DNA from: Ectothiorhodospira shaposhnikovii
GTDB lineage: Bacteria; Pseudomonadota; Gammaproteobacteria; Ectothiorhodospirales; Ectothiorhodospiraceae
Assembly: GCF_016584105.1 (NCBI RefSeq)
Contig: NZ_NRSM01000001.1
Span: 186,001-250,000, forward strand
DNA: 64,000 nt
Direction: 5' to 3'
Both the position numbers and the translations under genes were made by a program. Below, piece by piece: positions 20,894 through 29,221 of this stretch (position 1 is the stretch's first letter; the number at the start of each line of letters is the position of its first letter). Below the pieces are notes generated by a model, which was not told the origin of the DNA, ran no database searches, and saw nothing but the letters and a program-made list of their open reading frames with translations.

Positions 20894-23596
20894 GTGAACA
20901 CTTCATCTCCCCTGATCCTGGTGGACGGATCTTCCTACCTCTACCGCGCCTTCCATGCCCTGCCTCCCCTGACCAATTCCCGCGGCGAGCCCACCGGGGC
21001 GGTCTATGGCGTGGCCGGCATGTTGCGCAAGCTGATCGGGGAGTATCAGCCCAGCCATATGGCTGTGGTCTTTGATGCCAAGGGCCGGACCTTCCGCGAT
21101 GACCTCTATGCCGAATACAAGGCCCATCGCCCACCCATGCCGGATGAGCTGTCGGCCCAGGTGGCGCCCCTGCACGCGCTGGTACAGGCCATGGGCATTC
21201 CCATGCTGGTGGTGGCCGGGGTGGAGGCCGACGACGTCATCGGCACCCTGACCCGGCAGGCCTGTCGGGCGGGCATGGAGGTGATCATTTCCACCGGCGA
21301 CAAGGACCTGGCCCAGTTGGTGGAGCCGGGGGTGACCCTGGTCAACACCATGAACGGCACTGTGATGGACGAAGCCGGGGTGGAGGCGAAGTTCGGTGTC
21401 CCTCCGGCGCGCATCGTGGATTACCTGACCCTGGTGGGAGATGCCGTGGACAATGTCCCCGGTGTGGACAAGGTGGGTCCGAAGACGGCGGTGAAATGGC
21501 TCAAGGACCATGGCAGCCTGGATGAGATCATGGCCCGGGCCGACGAGATCAAGGGCAAGGTGGGGGAAAACCTGCGCACCGCCCTGGCGTGGTTGCCCCT
21601 GTCCCGGGAGTTGGTGACGGTGCGCTGTGACGTGGCACTGGACCGGGAGCCCCGGGACCTTCAGTTGCAGGGGGCCGACACGTCGCAATTGCGTGAGTTG
21701 TTGGCCCATCTGGAGTTCCGCCAATGGCAGGCCGAGCTGGAAGGGGGCGAACCGGTCCCGGAGCCCGGCAATGCAGCGGCACCCGAGGTCCGTTACGAAA
21801 CCATCCTGGCAGCGGAACAGCTGGAGCGCTGGATGACGCGATTGGCAGAAGCGCCGCTGTTCGCCTTCGACACCGAAACCACCAGCCTGGACTACATGCA
21901 GGCCCGGGTGGTGGGACTGTCCTTCAGCGTGACCCCCCACGAGGCGGCCTATCTGCCCCTGGCCCACGACTATGGGGATGTCCCGGACCAGCTGCCCCTG
22001 GACGAGACCCTGGAGAAGCTGCGCCCCCTGCTGGAAGATCCGGATCGACCCAAGCTGGGGCATCATCTGAAATATGATCGCAATGTCCTGCTCAACCACG
22101 GCATCGAGCTGCGGGGCATCACCCATGACACCATGCTGGCCTCCTACGTGCTCAACAGTACCGCCGGGCGCCACGACATGGACAGCCTGGCCCAGCGCTG
22201 CCTGGGGCTGAAGACCATCCACTACGAAGACGTGGCCGGCAAGGGGGCGAAGCAGATCCCGTTCTCTCAGGTGCGGCTGGACGAGGCCGCCCCCTATGCG
22301 GCCGAGGATGCGGACATCACCTTGCAGCTGCACCGGCATTTCTGGCCCCGGCTCAAGGATCTGGAGGGGCAGCGACGGATCTACGAAACCCTCGAAATCC
22401 CCCTGGTCCCGGTACTCTCCCGGATGGAGCGAACCGGGGTGCTGGTGGATCCGGAACTGCTGTTCACCCAGAGTCATGAGCTGGCCGACCGCATGGGCCA
22501 GATCGAGCGGGAGGCCTACGATCTGGCCGGCACCGCCTTCAACCTGAGCTCACCCAAGCAGATTCAGGAGATCCTGTTCGAGCGCCAGCAGTTGCCCGTG
22601 ATCCGCAAGACCCCCAAGGGCCAGCCCTCCACCGCCGAGGATGTCCTGGAACAGCTGGCCCTGGACTACCCTCTGCCGCGCCTGATTCTGGAGCATCGTG
22701 GGCTGTCCAAGCTCAAGTCCACCTACACCGACAGGCTGCCGGAGCGCATTGACCGGGATACGGGGCGGGTCCACACCTCCTATCATCAGGCGGTGGCCTC
22801 CACCGGGCGCCTGTCTTCCTCGGAGCCCAATCTGCAGAACATTCCCATCCGCACCCCGGAGGGCCGCCGCATCCGGCAGGCCTTCGTTGCGCCCGAGGGG
22901 CGCCGGATCCTGGCGGCGGACTATTCCCAGATCGAACTGCGCATCATGGCCCATCTGTCCGGTGACCGGGGGCTGTTGCAGGCCTTTGCCGACGGGCAGG
23001 ATATCCACCGGGCCACCGCCGGCGAGGTCTTCGGCGTGGGGGTGGAGGCCGTGACCACGGAGCAGCGGCGGGCGGCCAAGGCCATCAATTTCGGTCTGAT
23101 CTACGGCATGTCCGCCTTCGGGCTGGCCCGGCAGCTGGGGATCGACCGGGGTTCGGCCCAGGACTATGTGGACCGTTATTTTGCCCGCTATCCGGGGGTG
23201 AAGGCCTACATGGACGGCACCCGTGAGCAGGCCCGGGAGCAGGGGTACGTGGAAACCCTGTTCGGGCGTCGTCTCCATCTGCCGGATATCCGTGCCCGCA
23301 ATGCCCAGGTGCGCGCCCAGGCGGAGCGGGTGGCCATCAATGCGCCCATGCAGGGCACCGCCGCGGACATCATCAAGCGGGCGATGCTGGCGGTGGACGG
23401 ATGGATTCAGGCGGAATCCCCCGGTGTCACCATGATCATGCAGGTGCATGACGAGCTGGTGTTCGAGGTGGACGCGGCCGAGGTGGCGTCGGCCCGGGAG
23501 CGGATCACCGCGCTGATGTGCGGTGCCGCCGAGCTGGATGTCCCGCTGCTGGTGGAAGTGGGGGTGGGGGACAACTGGGACGCCGCTCATGCATAA
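20894..23596 (+). CDS. polA: DNA polymerase I
   Basis: 900 residues from a GTG start (NTSSPLILVDGSSYLYRAFH). All three domains are present. The 5'-3' exonuclease covers about 1-290 (GVEADDVIGTL, STGDKDLAQLV, GDAVDNVPGV). The 3'-5' exonuclease near 310-490 keeps its metal ligands in FAFDTETTSLD. The polymerase domain has motif A DYSQIELRIMAHLSGD (about 676), motif B RRAAKAINFGLIYGMSAFGLA and motif C QVHDELVFEV (about 852). The gap to engB carries two candidate small RNAs, the same syntenic location as Spot 42 in enterics and ErsA in Pseudomonas. Confidence 0.98.
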   Translation: MNTSSPLILVDGSSYLYRAFHALPPLTNSRGEPTGAVYGVAGMLRKLIGEYQPSHMAVVFDAKGRTFRDDLYAEYKAHRPPMPDELSAQVAPLHALVQAMGIPMLVVAGVEADDVIGTLTRQACRAGMEVIISTGDKDLAQLVEPGVTLVNTMNGTVMDEAGVEAKFGVPPARIVDYLTLVGDAVDNVPGVDKVGPKTAVKWLKDHGSLDEIMARADEIKGKVGENLRTALAWLPLSRELVTVRCDVALDREPRDLQLQGADTSQLRELLAHLEFRQWQAELEGGEPVPEPGNAAAPEVRYETILAAEQLERWMTRLAEAPLFAFDTETTSLDYMQARVVGLSFSVTPHEAAYLPLAHDYGDVPDQLPLDETLEKLRPLLEDPDRPKLGHHLKYDRNVLLNHGIELRGITHDTMLASYVLNSTAGRHDMDSLAQRCLGLKTIHYEDVAGKGAKQIPFSQVRLDEAAPYAAEDADITLQLHRHFWPRLKDLEGQRRIYETLEIPLVPVLSRMERTGVLVDPELLFTQSHELADRMGQIEREAYDLAGTAFNLSSPKQIQEILFERQQLPVIRKTPKGQPSTAEDVLEQLALDYPLPRLILEHRGLSKLKSTYTDRLPERIDRDTGRVHTSYHQAVASTGRLSSSEPNLQNIPIRTPEGRRIRQAFVAPEGRRILAADYSQIELRIMAHLSGDRGLLQAFADGQDIHRATAGEVFGVGVEAVTTEQRRAAKAINFGLIYGMSAFGLARQLGIDRGSAQDYVDRYFARYPGVKAYMDGTREQAREQGYVETLFGRRLHLPDIRARNAQVRAQAERVAINAPMQGTAADIIKRAMLAVDGWIQAESPGVTMIMQVHDELVFEVDAAEVASARERITALMCGAAELDVPLLVEVGVGDNWDAAHA

Positions 23597-23662
23597 CTTG
23601 AAAGAACACAAGTCGGCTACAGGCACCCGAACGATCCCTCGGTCATCGCTTCCGGCATGCCG

Positions 23663-23692
23663 TCGCTGGATTCCTGCTTTCGCGGGAATGAC
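23663..23692. repeat. REP-like palindrome
   Basis: A GATTCC(T)GC / GCGGGAATG stem with a TTTC loop, 70 bp after polA. It belongs to the same family as the copies near 36738, 45949, 45992 and 58623. Confidence 0.7.
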
Positions 23693-23703
23693 GCATTCAG
23701 GGT

Positions 23704-23823
23704 GGCCCCCGCCCCTGATGAAGGGGCCGGCGATGGCGGGCGGAGGTGCCTGTCCCGGTCCTGATGTTCCTGCCGGATTTCGCTGAAAACGGCGCTGAAA
23801 CCGCCCTGATAGGCCCCTTTTTT
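23704..23823 (+). other. Possible structured 3' region of the polA transcript with terminator
   Basis: AAGGGGCC (23721-23728) can pair with GGCCCCTT (23812-23819) just before a T run (23818-23823). Inside it, CGGGCGG (23737-23743) can pair with CCGCCC (23801-23806). The same GGGGC can also pair locally with GCCCC at 23711-23715 (TGATGAA loop). The arrangement could be a long terminator or two competing folds; no ligand-binding motif was recognised. Confidence 0.35.
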
Positions 23824-23863
23824 GAGACATCTTTCACAGATCGGAAAAGTCCCGCCGGTATCG

Positions 23864-23891
23864 AGAACTAACTGCCGGGCAGATAGTCTTT
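23864..23891 (+). promoter_or_regulatory. Sigma-E/AlgU-like promoter for the first small RNA
   Basis: AGAACTA (23864-23870), a 15-bp spacer and GTCTTT (23886-23891) fit the sigma-E/AlgU pattern GGAACTT-N15-GTCTAA in spacing and core bases. The predicted start is near 23897, immediately before the first hairpin. The second unit has an equally spaced element. Confidence 0.5.
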
Positions 23892-23896
23892 ACTCA

Positions 23897-24010
23897 GTGA
23901 GCACCGCTTCCATGGGTGCTCCCCGCTTAACCCCCTAGGCGGGTAGCTCTGACTCCCCCAAGTCGAGCCCAACCTGACCCCGGACCACGCAAGTGCTCCG
24001 GGGTTTTTTT
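23897..24010 (+). ncRNA. Candidate small regulatory RNA, copy 1 (Spot 42/ErsA position)
   Basis: About 114 nt between polA and engB. Hairpins in order: AGCACC/GGTGCT from 23900; CCCGC/GCGGG with a loop containing ACCCCCT; GCTCTGACT/AGTCGAGC with a CCCCCA loop; and a strong GC-rich terminator ending in seven T (24004-24010). The C-rich apical loops are suited to pairing with Shine-Dalgarno sequences. The second unit at 24085-24204 has the same order of hairpins and a nearly identical third hairpin. The site matches Spot 42 (enterics) and ErsA (Pseudomonas, known to depend on AlgU), but I cannot show sequence homology to either. Confidence 0.65.
23977..24010 (+). terminator. Rho-independent terminator of small RNA copy 1
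   Basis: ACCCCGGA pairs with TCCGGGGT around an inner CAC-GCAA-GTG hairpin, followed by seven T. Confidence 0.85.
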
Positions 24011-24050
24011 CGCCCTGCGGAAAAATTTCTTCTTTACCCGACTTATTTGG

Positions 24051-24078
24051 TGAACCATGTGTGAAACGGGGGGTCTTA
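24051..24078 (+). promoter_or_regulatory. Sigma-E/AlgU-like promoter for the second small RNA
   Basis: TGAACCA (24051-24057), a 15-bp spacer and GTCTTA (24073-24078). The core GAAC and GTC..A bases and the spacing fit a sigma-E-type promoter and mirror the element before copy 1. The predicted start is near 24085. Confidence 0.55.
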
Positions 24079-24084
24079 TCACAC

Positions 24085-24204
24085 AAGCGCTGCAGCCCGG
24101 CGCTTCCCGCTTACCTCCCTGAGCGGGATGGCTCGAACTCCCCCAAGTCGAGCCGGACCCTGCCCCGGTCCACGCCAACCCCCAATGGCAACCGGGGCTT
24201 TTTT
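24085..24204 (+). ncRNA. Candidate small regulatory RNA, copy 2 (tandem with copy 1)
   Basis: About 120 nt. Hairpins in order: AAGCGC/GCGCTT; CCCGCT/AGCGGG with a TACCTCCCTG loop; GGCTCG(A)ACT/AGTCGAGCC with a CCCCCA loop; and a terminator GCCCCGGT/ACCGGGGC enclosing GCCA/TGGC with another C-rich loop (ACCCCCAA), then six T (24199-24204). The shared block ACTCCCCCAAGTCGAGCC with copy 1 indicates duplication. The end overlaps the stop codon of the convergent engB, so this terminator may serve both strands. Confidence 0.65.
24162..24204 (+). terminator. Terminator of small RNA copy 2
   Basis: An eight-base GC-rich stem (24162-24169 with the ACCGGGGC before the T run) followed by six T. Confidence 0.85.
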
Positions 24205-24832
24205 ATGCCTGCTCCCCGGAGCTGGCGGGCTTTTCCTCGCTGAACAGCCACCCATCCAGCACGGAATGGGCGTCATCCACCCCCTGTTTCTTCAGTGAAG
24301 AGAACGGCTGTACCGTTGCCTCGATGCCTTCATTGCCCAGTGCCCGCGCCACCTGTCTCACCGTGTCCAGTACCGGTCCGCGCTTGAGCTTGTCTGACTT
24401 GGTCAGCAGCACATGCAGGGGCAGGTGCCGGGCATGGGCCCAGCCGATCATCTGCCAGTCATGGTCCGTCAGGGGGTGACGGATGTCCATGACCAGCACC
24501 AGTCCTCGCAGGCAGGCGCGCCGGGTCAGGTAGTCTTCCATCAGCTTCCCCCAGCGACGCCGCATCGCTTCCGGTACCTTGGCATAGCCGTAGCCCGGCA
24601 GGTCCACCAGCCGGTGCTCCCCGTCCAGGGCAAAAAAATTGATCAACTGGGTTCTTCCCGGGGTCTTGCTGGTGCGCGCCAGTGCCCGTTGCTGGCACAA
24701 TGTGTTGATGGCACTGGACTTGCCTGAGTTGGACCGGCCGGCAAAGGCCACTTCAAGGCCCTGTTCCGGTGGCAGCCCCCCGAGGCTGGCGGCGCTGGTG
24801 AGGAATTCCGCCTGGTGGTAAGCCGGGTTCAT
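24203..24832 (-). CDS. engB: Ribosome biogenesis GTP-binding protein EngB/YsxC/YihA
   Basis: Essential TrmE-Era-EngA-like GTPase acting in large-subunit assembly, 209 residues. G1 is GRSNSGKS (32-39), the G2 region is KTPGRTQLIN, G3 is DLPGYG (76-81) and G4 is TKSD near 144, followed by FSSLKKQG. It converges on the small RNA locus downstream of polA, the conserved enteric/pseudomonad arrangement. Confidence 0.96.
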   Translation of the reverse strand: MNPAYHQAEFLTSAASLGGLPPEQGLEVAFAGRSNSGKSSAINTLCQQRALARTSKTPGRTQLINFFALDGEHRLVDLPGYGYAKVPEAMRRRWGKLMEDYLTRRACLRGLVLVMDIRHPLTDHDWQMIGWAHARHLPLHVLLTKSDKLKRGPVLDTVRQVARALGNEGIEATVQPFSSLKKQGVDDAHSVLDGWLFSEEKPASSGEQA

Positions 24833-24881
24833 GGATGATCTGACTCGCTGTGTTGTATGACTGGTTGACCGTCGTCGACTT

Positions 24882-24910
24882 TTGCGACGGTGGAGTTAGT
24901 ATGCTATACA
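24882..24910 (+). promoter_or_regulatory. Probable sigma-70 promoter for cytochrome c4
   Basis: TTGCGA (24882-24887), a 17-bp spacer and an extended -10 TGCTATACA (hexamer at 24905-24910), 93 bp before the ATG. A CCGTCG/CGACGG inverted repeat (about 24869-24890) overlaps the -35 region and may be an operator. Confidence 0.55.
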
Positions 24911-25002
24911 TTGCGGCTATTTTGAGGCTGCGCCCGGCGCGCGAATCAGTGTCAGGTTACCAACGAAGCGCTTATTGTTTCAGGTTCAGGAGTCAACCCA
25001 AG

Positions 25003-25626
25003 ATGAAAAAACTTGTCCTTATCGCCGTCGCCACACTGGGTATGAGCATGTCGGCGTCGCTGTTGGCCGAGCCCGGTGATCCGGTGCGCGGCAAGGAACT
25101 CTCCAGTCCCTGCGTGGCCTGCCACCAGGCCGACGGCAACAGTGTGGTCCCTGCCTGGCCGAAGATCGCCGGCAAGGACGAAGCCTATCTGCTCAAGCAG
25201 TTGCAGGATTACAAGGCCGGTCGTCGCAGCCACGCCCTGATGAACCCCCAGGTTGCCGTGCTGGATGAGGAAGATCTGCCCCATCTGGCCGCCTATTTCG
25301 CCAGTCAGACCCCCGCCCCCGGCCGCTCCGCCGCCAGTGCGGAAAAGCTGGCCCTGGGCAAGCAGATCTACTTCGGTGGTAATAATGCCACTGGCGTGGC
25401 CGCCTGTGTGGCCTGCCACGGCCCCAACGGCAAGGGCAACCCCGCCGCCGTGTTCCCCAGTGTGTCCGCCCAGCATGGCGTGTATACCCTTGATCAGCTC
25501 AAGCAATTCCGTGGCGGCCTGCGCGCCAATGACCCCGGCCGCATGATGCGCAATGTGGCCGGTCGCATGACCGACGAGGAAATGTCTGCCGTGGCGGAGT
25601 ACATCGCCACTTTGCCGGCCAAGTAA
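25003..25626 (+). CDS. Di-haem cytochrome c4
   Basis: Periplasmic electron carrier of 207 residues. A signal peptide (MKKLVLIAVATLGMSMSASLLA) is followed by two homologous class I cytochrome domains, each with a CVACH haem site (about 37-41 and 134-138) and distal Met candidates (SHALMNPQ; RMMRNVAGRM). In related bacteria cytochrome c4 feeds terminal oxidases or the photosynthetic reaction centre. AGGAG lies 10 nt before the chosen ATG; the longer upstream frame covers the promoter. The resB-ccsA haem ligation genes follow. Confidence 0.95.
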   Translation: MKKLVLIAVATLGMSMSASLLAEPGDPVRGKELSSPCVACHQADGNSVVPAWPKIAGKDEAYLLKQLQDYKAGRRSHALMNPQVAVLDEEDLPHLAAYFASQTPAPGRSAASAEKLALGKQIYFGGNNATGVAACVACHGPNGKGNPAAVFPSVSAQHGVYTLDQLKQFRGGLRANDPGRMMRNVAGRMTDEEMSAVAEYIATLPAK

Positions 25627-25649
25627 CACCGGATCGGCAAGACCTCTGA

Positions 25650-25677
25650 AAGGGTGGCCCCGCGGCCACCCTTTTTT
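25650..25677 (+). terminator. Rho-independent terminator after cytochrome c4
   Basis: GGGTGGCC/GGCCACCC stem with a CCGC loop, preceded by AA and followed by six T. Confidence 0.92.
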
Positions 25678-25819
25678 GATTCCTTCCGGCATGTCTTGAG
25701 TCCCGAAGGTATTTGATCCAGGACAACAAGACCTGCTGATCACGTGGTGTTTGCGCCCCGCGGCAGAACTAGTCTGCCTTTGAGGGTCAAACAGGCAACC
25801 ACTTTCCGACCCGAGAGAC

Positions 25820-27853
25820 ATGAGCAGCACGTCCACCGACCCGACGCCGCCAGGCCGGCGATCCACCTTTGCCATCCTGATGGCTTTTCTCGGGTCCATG
25901 GGCCTGGCCATCACCCTGCTGGTTGCCCTGGCGGTGGCCTCGGTGGTGGGTACCGTCCTGCAGCAGAACCAGTCCTACGAGGCCTATCTGCTGGACTATG
26001 GCCCCTTCTGGCATGAATTGTTCCGTACCCTGGGCATTTATCATGTCTACTCCGCCGGATGGTATCTGCTCATCCTTGTCTTTCTGGTGATCTCCACCAG
26101 TGTCTGTGTCTATCGCAGTACGCCGGCCATGATCCGCGACATGCGCGCGTTCCGGCTCGGGGTGAAGGACAAGTCCCTGCGCAGTTTCCAGCACAATGTG
26201 CAACGGGACGCCCATCCCGAGGCACCGGCGGCGCTCATGTCCCGGGCCGAGGCCGTGTTCCGGGCCCGCGGCTACCGGGTGCGGCAGGCGGATCATGGCG
26301 ATCACCGGGTATTGTCTGCCATGCGCGGCAGTGCGGGCCGTCTGGGGTATTTCTTCACCCATGTGGCCATCGTGGTCATCTGCATCGGTGGCCTGGTGGA
26401 CGGTCGTCTGCCTCTGATGCTGGCGGAGTTCACGGGCCGGCTGGAGATCGAAACCCGCCAGGTCCCCGTCTCGGAGATCCCCGAGCAGAGCCGTGTCTCC
26501 ATCTCCAATCCCTCATTCCGTGGCTCGGTGGAGATTCCGGAAGGGCAGCGGGTGGACGTGGCCTTCGTGACCATGCGGGACGGTTACGTGGTGCAGGAGT
26601 TGCCGTTTCACATCGAGGTGAAGGCGTTCCGGGTGGAACGTCATGCCACCGGCCAGGAACGTGCTTTTGAGACCGACCTGGTCATCCATGACGCGCTGCT
26701 GGATGAACCCCTGGCGCATACCATCAGCGTGAACCATCCGCTGGTGCATCGGGGCTATACCATCTACCAGGCCAGCTTCCGGGATGGTGGCTCACGCCTG
26801 AGTCTGGACATGTTCCCCCTGGGTCGAGGCGCCGACCGCCCCATGCCATTCGATGCCCGTGTTTTTGGCACCTACTCCCAGACCGGGGAGGACGGAAGCC
26901 GTCTGCGGGTGGAATTCACCGATTTCAGCGACACCAACCCGACCCTGATCGAGGAAGACGGCGTGCGCGAGCGCATGGACATGGGGCCGAGCTTCGAGTT
27001 CGTGGTCCGGGACAGCAGTGGTGCAGGCTGGTTTCATCGCAACTTCCAGCAGCCCATTGAACGGGACGGCCGCCGGTATCTTCTTAGTGGTGTGCGGCAG
27101 AATCCGGCAGAGCCCTTCAGTTTCCTCTACATTCCCCTGGATCCCCAGGGAGATGGCGTGGACCGTTTCATGCGCTTTCTGGCCAAATTGACCGATCCCG
27201 CCGTGGTGGCCGAGGTGGTGGACGAGGCCACCCGAACCGCCGCCGGCCAGTTCGAGGGCGTGGATGAAGGGCTCCGAGCCCAGGTGGCCGAGACCATGCG
27301 CGGTCTGCTGGAAACATTCGCCGCCGGCGGCTATGAAGAGGTGATCGCCCAGGTACAGGAACAGGCGCCCGAGGGACAATGGGACCGGATGGCGGACATC
27401 TTTCTGCGGATCCTCAATTCCGGACTGGATGCCATCTATCTGCGGGTGCTGGCGGAAGAGGGGATCGAGGTGGTCAGCGAGGAGGATGAACGGTTTCTGG
27501 AGGATGCCCTGCGGGCCATTAATGCCCTGCCGTTCTACGGCTCGCCGTTCTTCCTGCGCCTGAATGACTTTGAACATATCCAGGCCTCCGGCCTGATGAT
27601 CACCCGGGCCCCCGGGCAGGCGGTGGTCTATGCCGGCAGCGTGATGCTGATCCTGGGCATCTTCCTGCTCCTGTATGTGAGCCATCGCCGTTGCTGGCTC
27701 TGGGTGCAACCCCGTCCCGAGGGCGCCGGCCTGGTACTGGCGGGCACCAGTAACCGCAACACGATGGATTTCAACAGGGAATTCGATGAAATATCCCGGG
27801 CCGTTCTGGGTGAGTCACGGCCCGCGCCCGCGGATCAGGATGCCCGCGCCTGA
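25820..27853 (+). CDS. resB: Cytochrome c biogenesis protein ResB (CcsB/Ccs1 type)
   Basis: 677 residues. Part of the system II (Ccs) haem-ligation complex that delivers haem to apocytochromes in the periplasm. Two N-terminal membrane spans (MAFLGSMGLAITLLVALAVASVVGTVL; GWYLLILVFLVISTSVCVYRS) and a third near 200 (YFFTHVAIVVICIGGLVDGRL) precede a large periplasmic region with VNHPLVHRGYTIYQASF. A last span near 610-630 (AVVYAGSVMLILGIFLLLYV) completes the fold. The next gene, 27 bp downstream, is its CcsA partner. Confidence 0.93.
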   Translation: MSSTSTDPTPPGRRSTFAILMAFLGSMGLAITLLVALAVASVVGTVLQQNQSYEAYLLDYGPFWHELFRTLGIYHVYSAGWYLLILVFLVISTSVCVYRSTPAMIRDMRAFRLGVKDKSLRSFQHNVQRDAHPEAPAALMSRAEAVFRARGYRVRQADHGDHRVLSAMRGSAGRLGYFFTHVAIVVICIGGLVDGRLPLMLAEFTGRLEIETRQVPVSEIPEQSRVSISNPSFRGSVEIPEGQRVDVAFVTMRDGYVVQELPFHIEVKAFRVERHATGQERAFETDLVIHDALLDEPLAHTISVNHPLVHRGYTIYQASFRDGGSRLSLDMFPLGRGADRPMPFDARVFGTYSQTGEDGSRLRVEFTDFSDTNPTLIEEDGVRERMDMGPSFEFVVRDSSGAGWFHRNFQQPIERDGRRYLLSGVRQNPAEPFSFLYIPLDPQGDGVDRFMRFLAKLTDPAVVAEVVDEATRTAAGQFEGVDEGLRAQVAETMRGLLETFAAGGYEEVIAQVQEQAPEGQWDRMADIFLRILNSGLDAIYLRVLAEEGIEVVSEEDERFLEDALRAINALPFYGSPFFLRLNDFEHIQASGLMITRAPGQAVVYAGSVMLILGIFLLLYVSHRRCWLWVQPRPEGAGLVLAGTSNRNTMDFNREFDEISRAVLGESRPAPADQDARA

Positions 27854-27880
27854 CCATGATTCTGATTGCGAGGTAAGCAC

Positions 27881-29221
27881 ATGTCCGTCGCCCAAGACAC
27901 CGTAAGCGCAGAATATCCCGGTTACTTCCGTCGCCTGTCCCCGGCGGACTGGCTTTGGGCCGCCGGCGTGGTGGTGGCCACGATCTTCGTCCTGGCCGTC
28001 TACGGTAGCCGGATGAACATCTACCAGTCTGGAACCCTGGTGGTTACCGCCGCTTCCGGTCTGTGGCTGGGCTGGTACTGGAAATCGTTCAAGGGCTACG
28101 CCCTGGCGGTGACCGGCATGAGTCTGGTGGGGGTGTTCAGCTATGGTGACACCCTCGCCAGCGCCCAGACCAATTTCTTCCTCAAGTACCTGGTCTCGGG
28201 CGAGGCCGCGGTGATGTGGATGTGCGCGCTGCTGTATATGTCCACCACCGCCTATCTGGCGTCGCTGTTCCGGCGCGAGGCCGGCCGTGGCGTGATGCCG
28301 GCCCTGGTTACCGCCGCGGTGACCGGTGCCGTGGGCATGCTGGGGCTGTGGATGGGGCGCAGTGGTCTGGTCCCGGGACTGGAATGGGCCAGTCCCCTGG
28401 TCCTGCTGGTGGCGGTGGGTGCCCTGCTGGGCCCCATTGCCAGCACCGATTTCGCCGCCCGGGTGGGCAGTGTCCTGGCCTGGTGCGCCGCCGCCTTCGG
28501 CCTGGCCGGATTGCTGGTGCGCTGGCGTGAAACCTACCTGCACGACCCCACCTGGGGTTACATCCCGGTGAGCAACCTGTGGGAGGTCTTCGTCCTTTTC
28601 TGTGTCATCACGGTGCTGATGTACCTCTACTACCAGGGCCGTACCCGCAATCTGGGCATGGGCGGGTTTGTCATGATGGTGGTCAGCGCCGCCGTGGCCT
28701 TCCTGCTCTGGTACACCCTGGACCGGGAGGCCCACGTGGTACAGCCGCTGGTGCCGGCCCTGCAGAGCTGGTGGATGAAGGTGCATGTCCCCACCAACTT
28801 CGTGGGCTACGGCGGCTTTGCCATCGCCGCCATGCTGGGGGTGGCCTACCTGATGCGGGCCCGGGGCGAGCGGCGCCGGCCTGACGGCCTGCTGGCCCGG
28901 CGGCTGCCCAGCCGCGAGGTGCTGGACGATGTGATGTACAAGTCCATCGCCATCGGCTTTGCCTTCTTCACCATCGCCACGGTGCTGGGCGCCATGTGGG
29001 CGGCGGAGGCCTGGGGGGCCTACTGGTCATGGGATCCGAAGGAAACCTGGGCCCTGATCGTGTGGCTCAACTATGCCGCCTGGCTGCACCTGCGCTTCAC
29101 CAAGGGATGGCGCGGCGTTCCCATGGCCTGGTGGGCCATCCTGGGCCTTCTCATCACCACGTTTGCCTTTGTCGGGGTGAACATGTTCCTGGGCGGGCTG
29201 CATTCCTATGGAAGTCTCTGA
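27881..29221 (+). CDS. ccsA: Cytochrome c biogenesis protein CcsA (haem handling, WWD domain)
   Basis: 446 residues. Multi-span inner-membrane protein that exports and presents haem in the system II pathway. The C-terminal half has the tryptophan-rich WWD motif AAEAWGAYWSWDPKETWALIVW with conserved histidines (VHVPTNFVGYGG region; AAWLHLRF). GAGGTAAGCAC precedes the ATG at 27881; the TTG 15 bp upstream is less likely. Coupled to resB. Consistent with an organism that makes c-type cytochromes by system II rather than by a full Ccm set; ccm genes elsewhere cannot be excluded. Confidence 0.93.
   Translation: MSVAQDTVSAEYPGYFRRLSPADWLWAAGVVVATIFVLAVYGSRMNIYQSGTLVVTAASGLWLGWYWKSFKGYALAVTGMSLVGVFSYGDTLASAQTNFFLKYLVSGEAAVMWMCALLYMSTTAYLASLFRREAGRGVMPALVTAAVTGAVGMLGLWMGRSGLVPGLEWASPLVLLVAVGALLGPIASTDFAARVGSVLAWCAAAFGLAGLLVRWRETYLHDPTWGYIPVSNLWEVFVLFCVITVLMYLYYQGRTRNLGMGGFVMMVVSAAVAFLLWYTLDREAHVVQPLVPALQSWWMKVHVPTNFVGYGGFAIAAMLGVAYLMRARGERRRPDGLLARRLPSREVLDDVMYKSIAIGFAFFTIATVLGAMWAAEAWGAYWSWDPKETWALIVWLNYAAWLHLRFTKGWRGVPMAWWAILGLLITTFAFVGVNMFLGGLHSYGSL

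Noticed and set aside
20903-22477. 524-codon frame antisense to polA
   Set aside because: Gly/Gln/His-rich shadow; polA coding is certain on the other strand.
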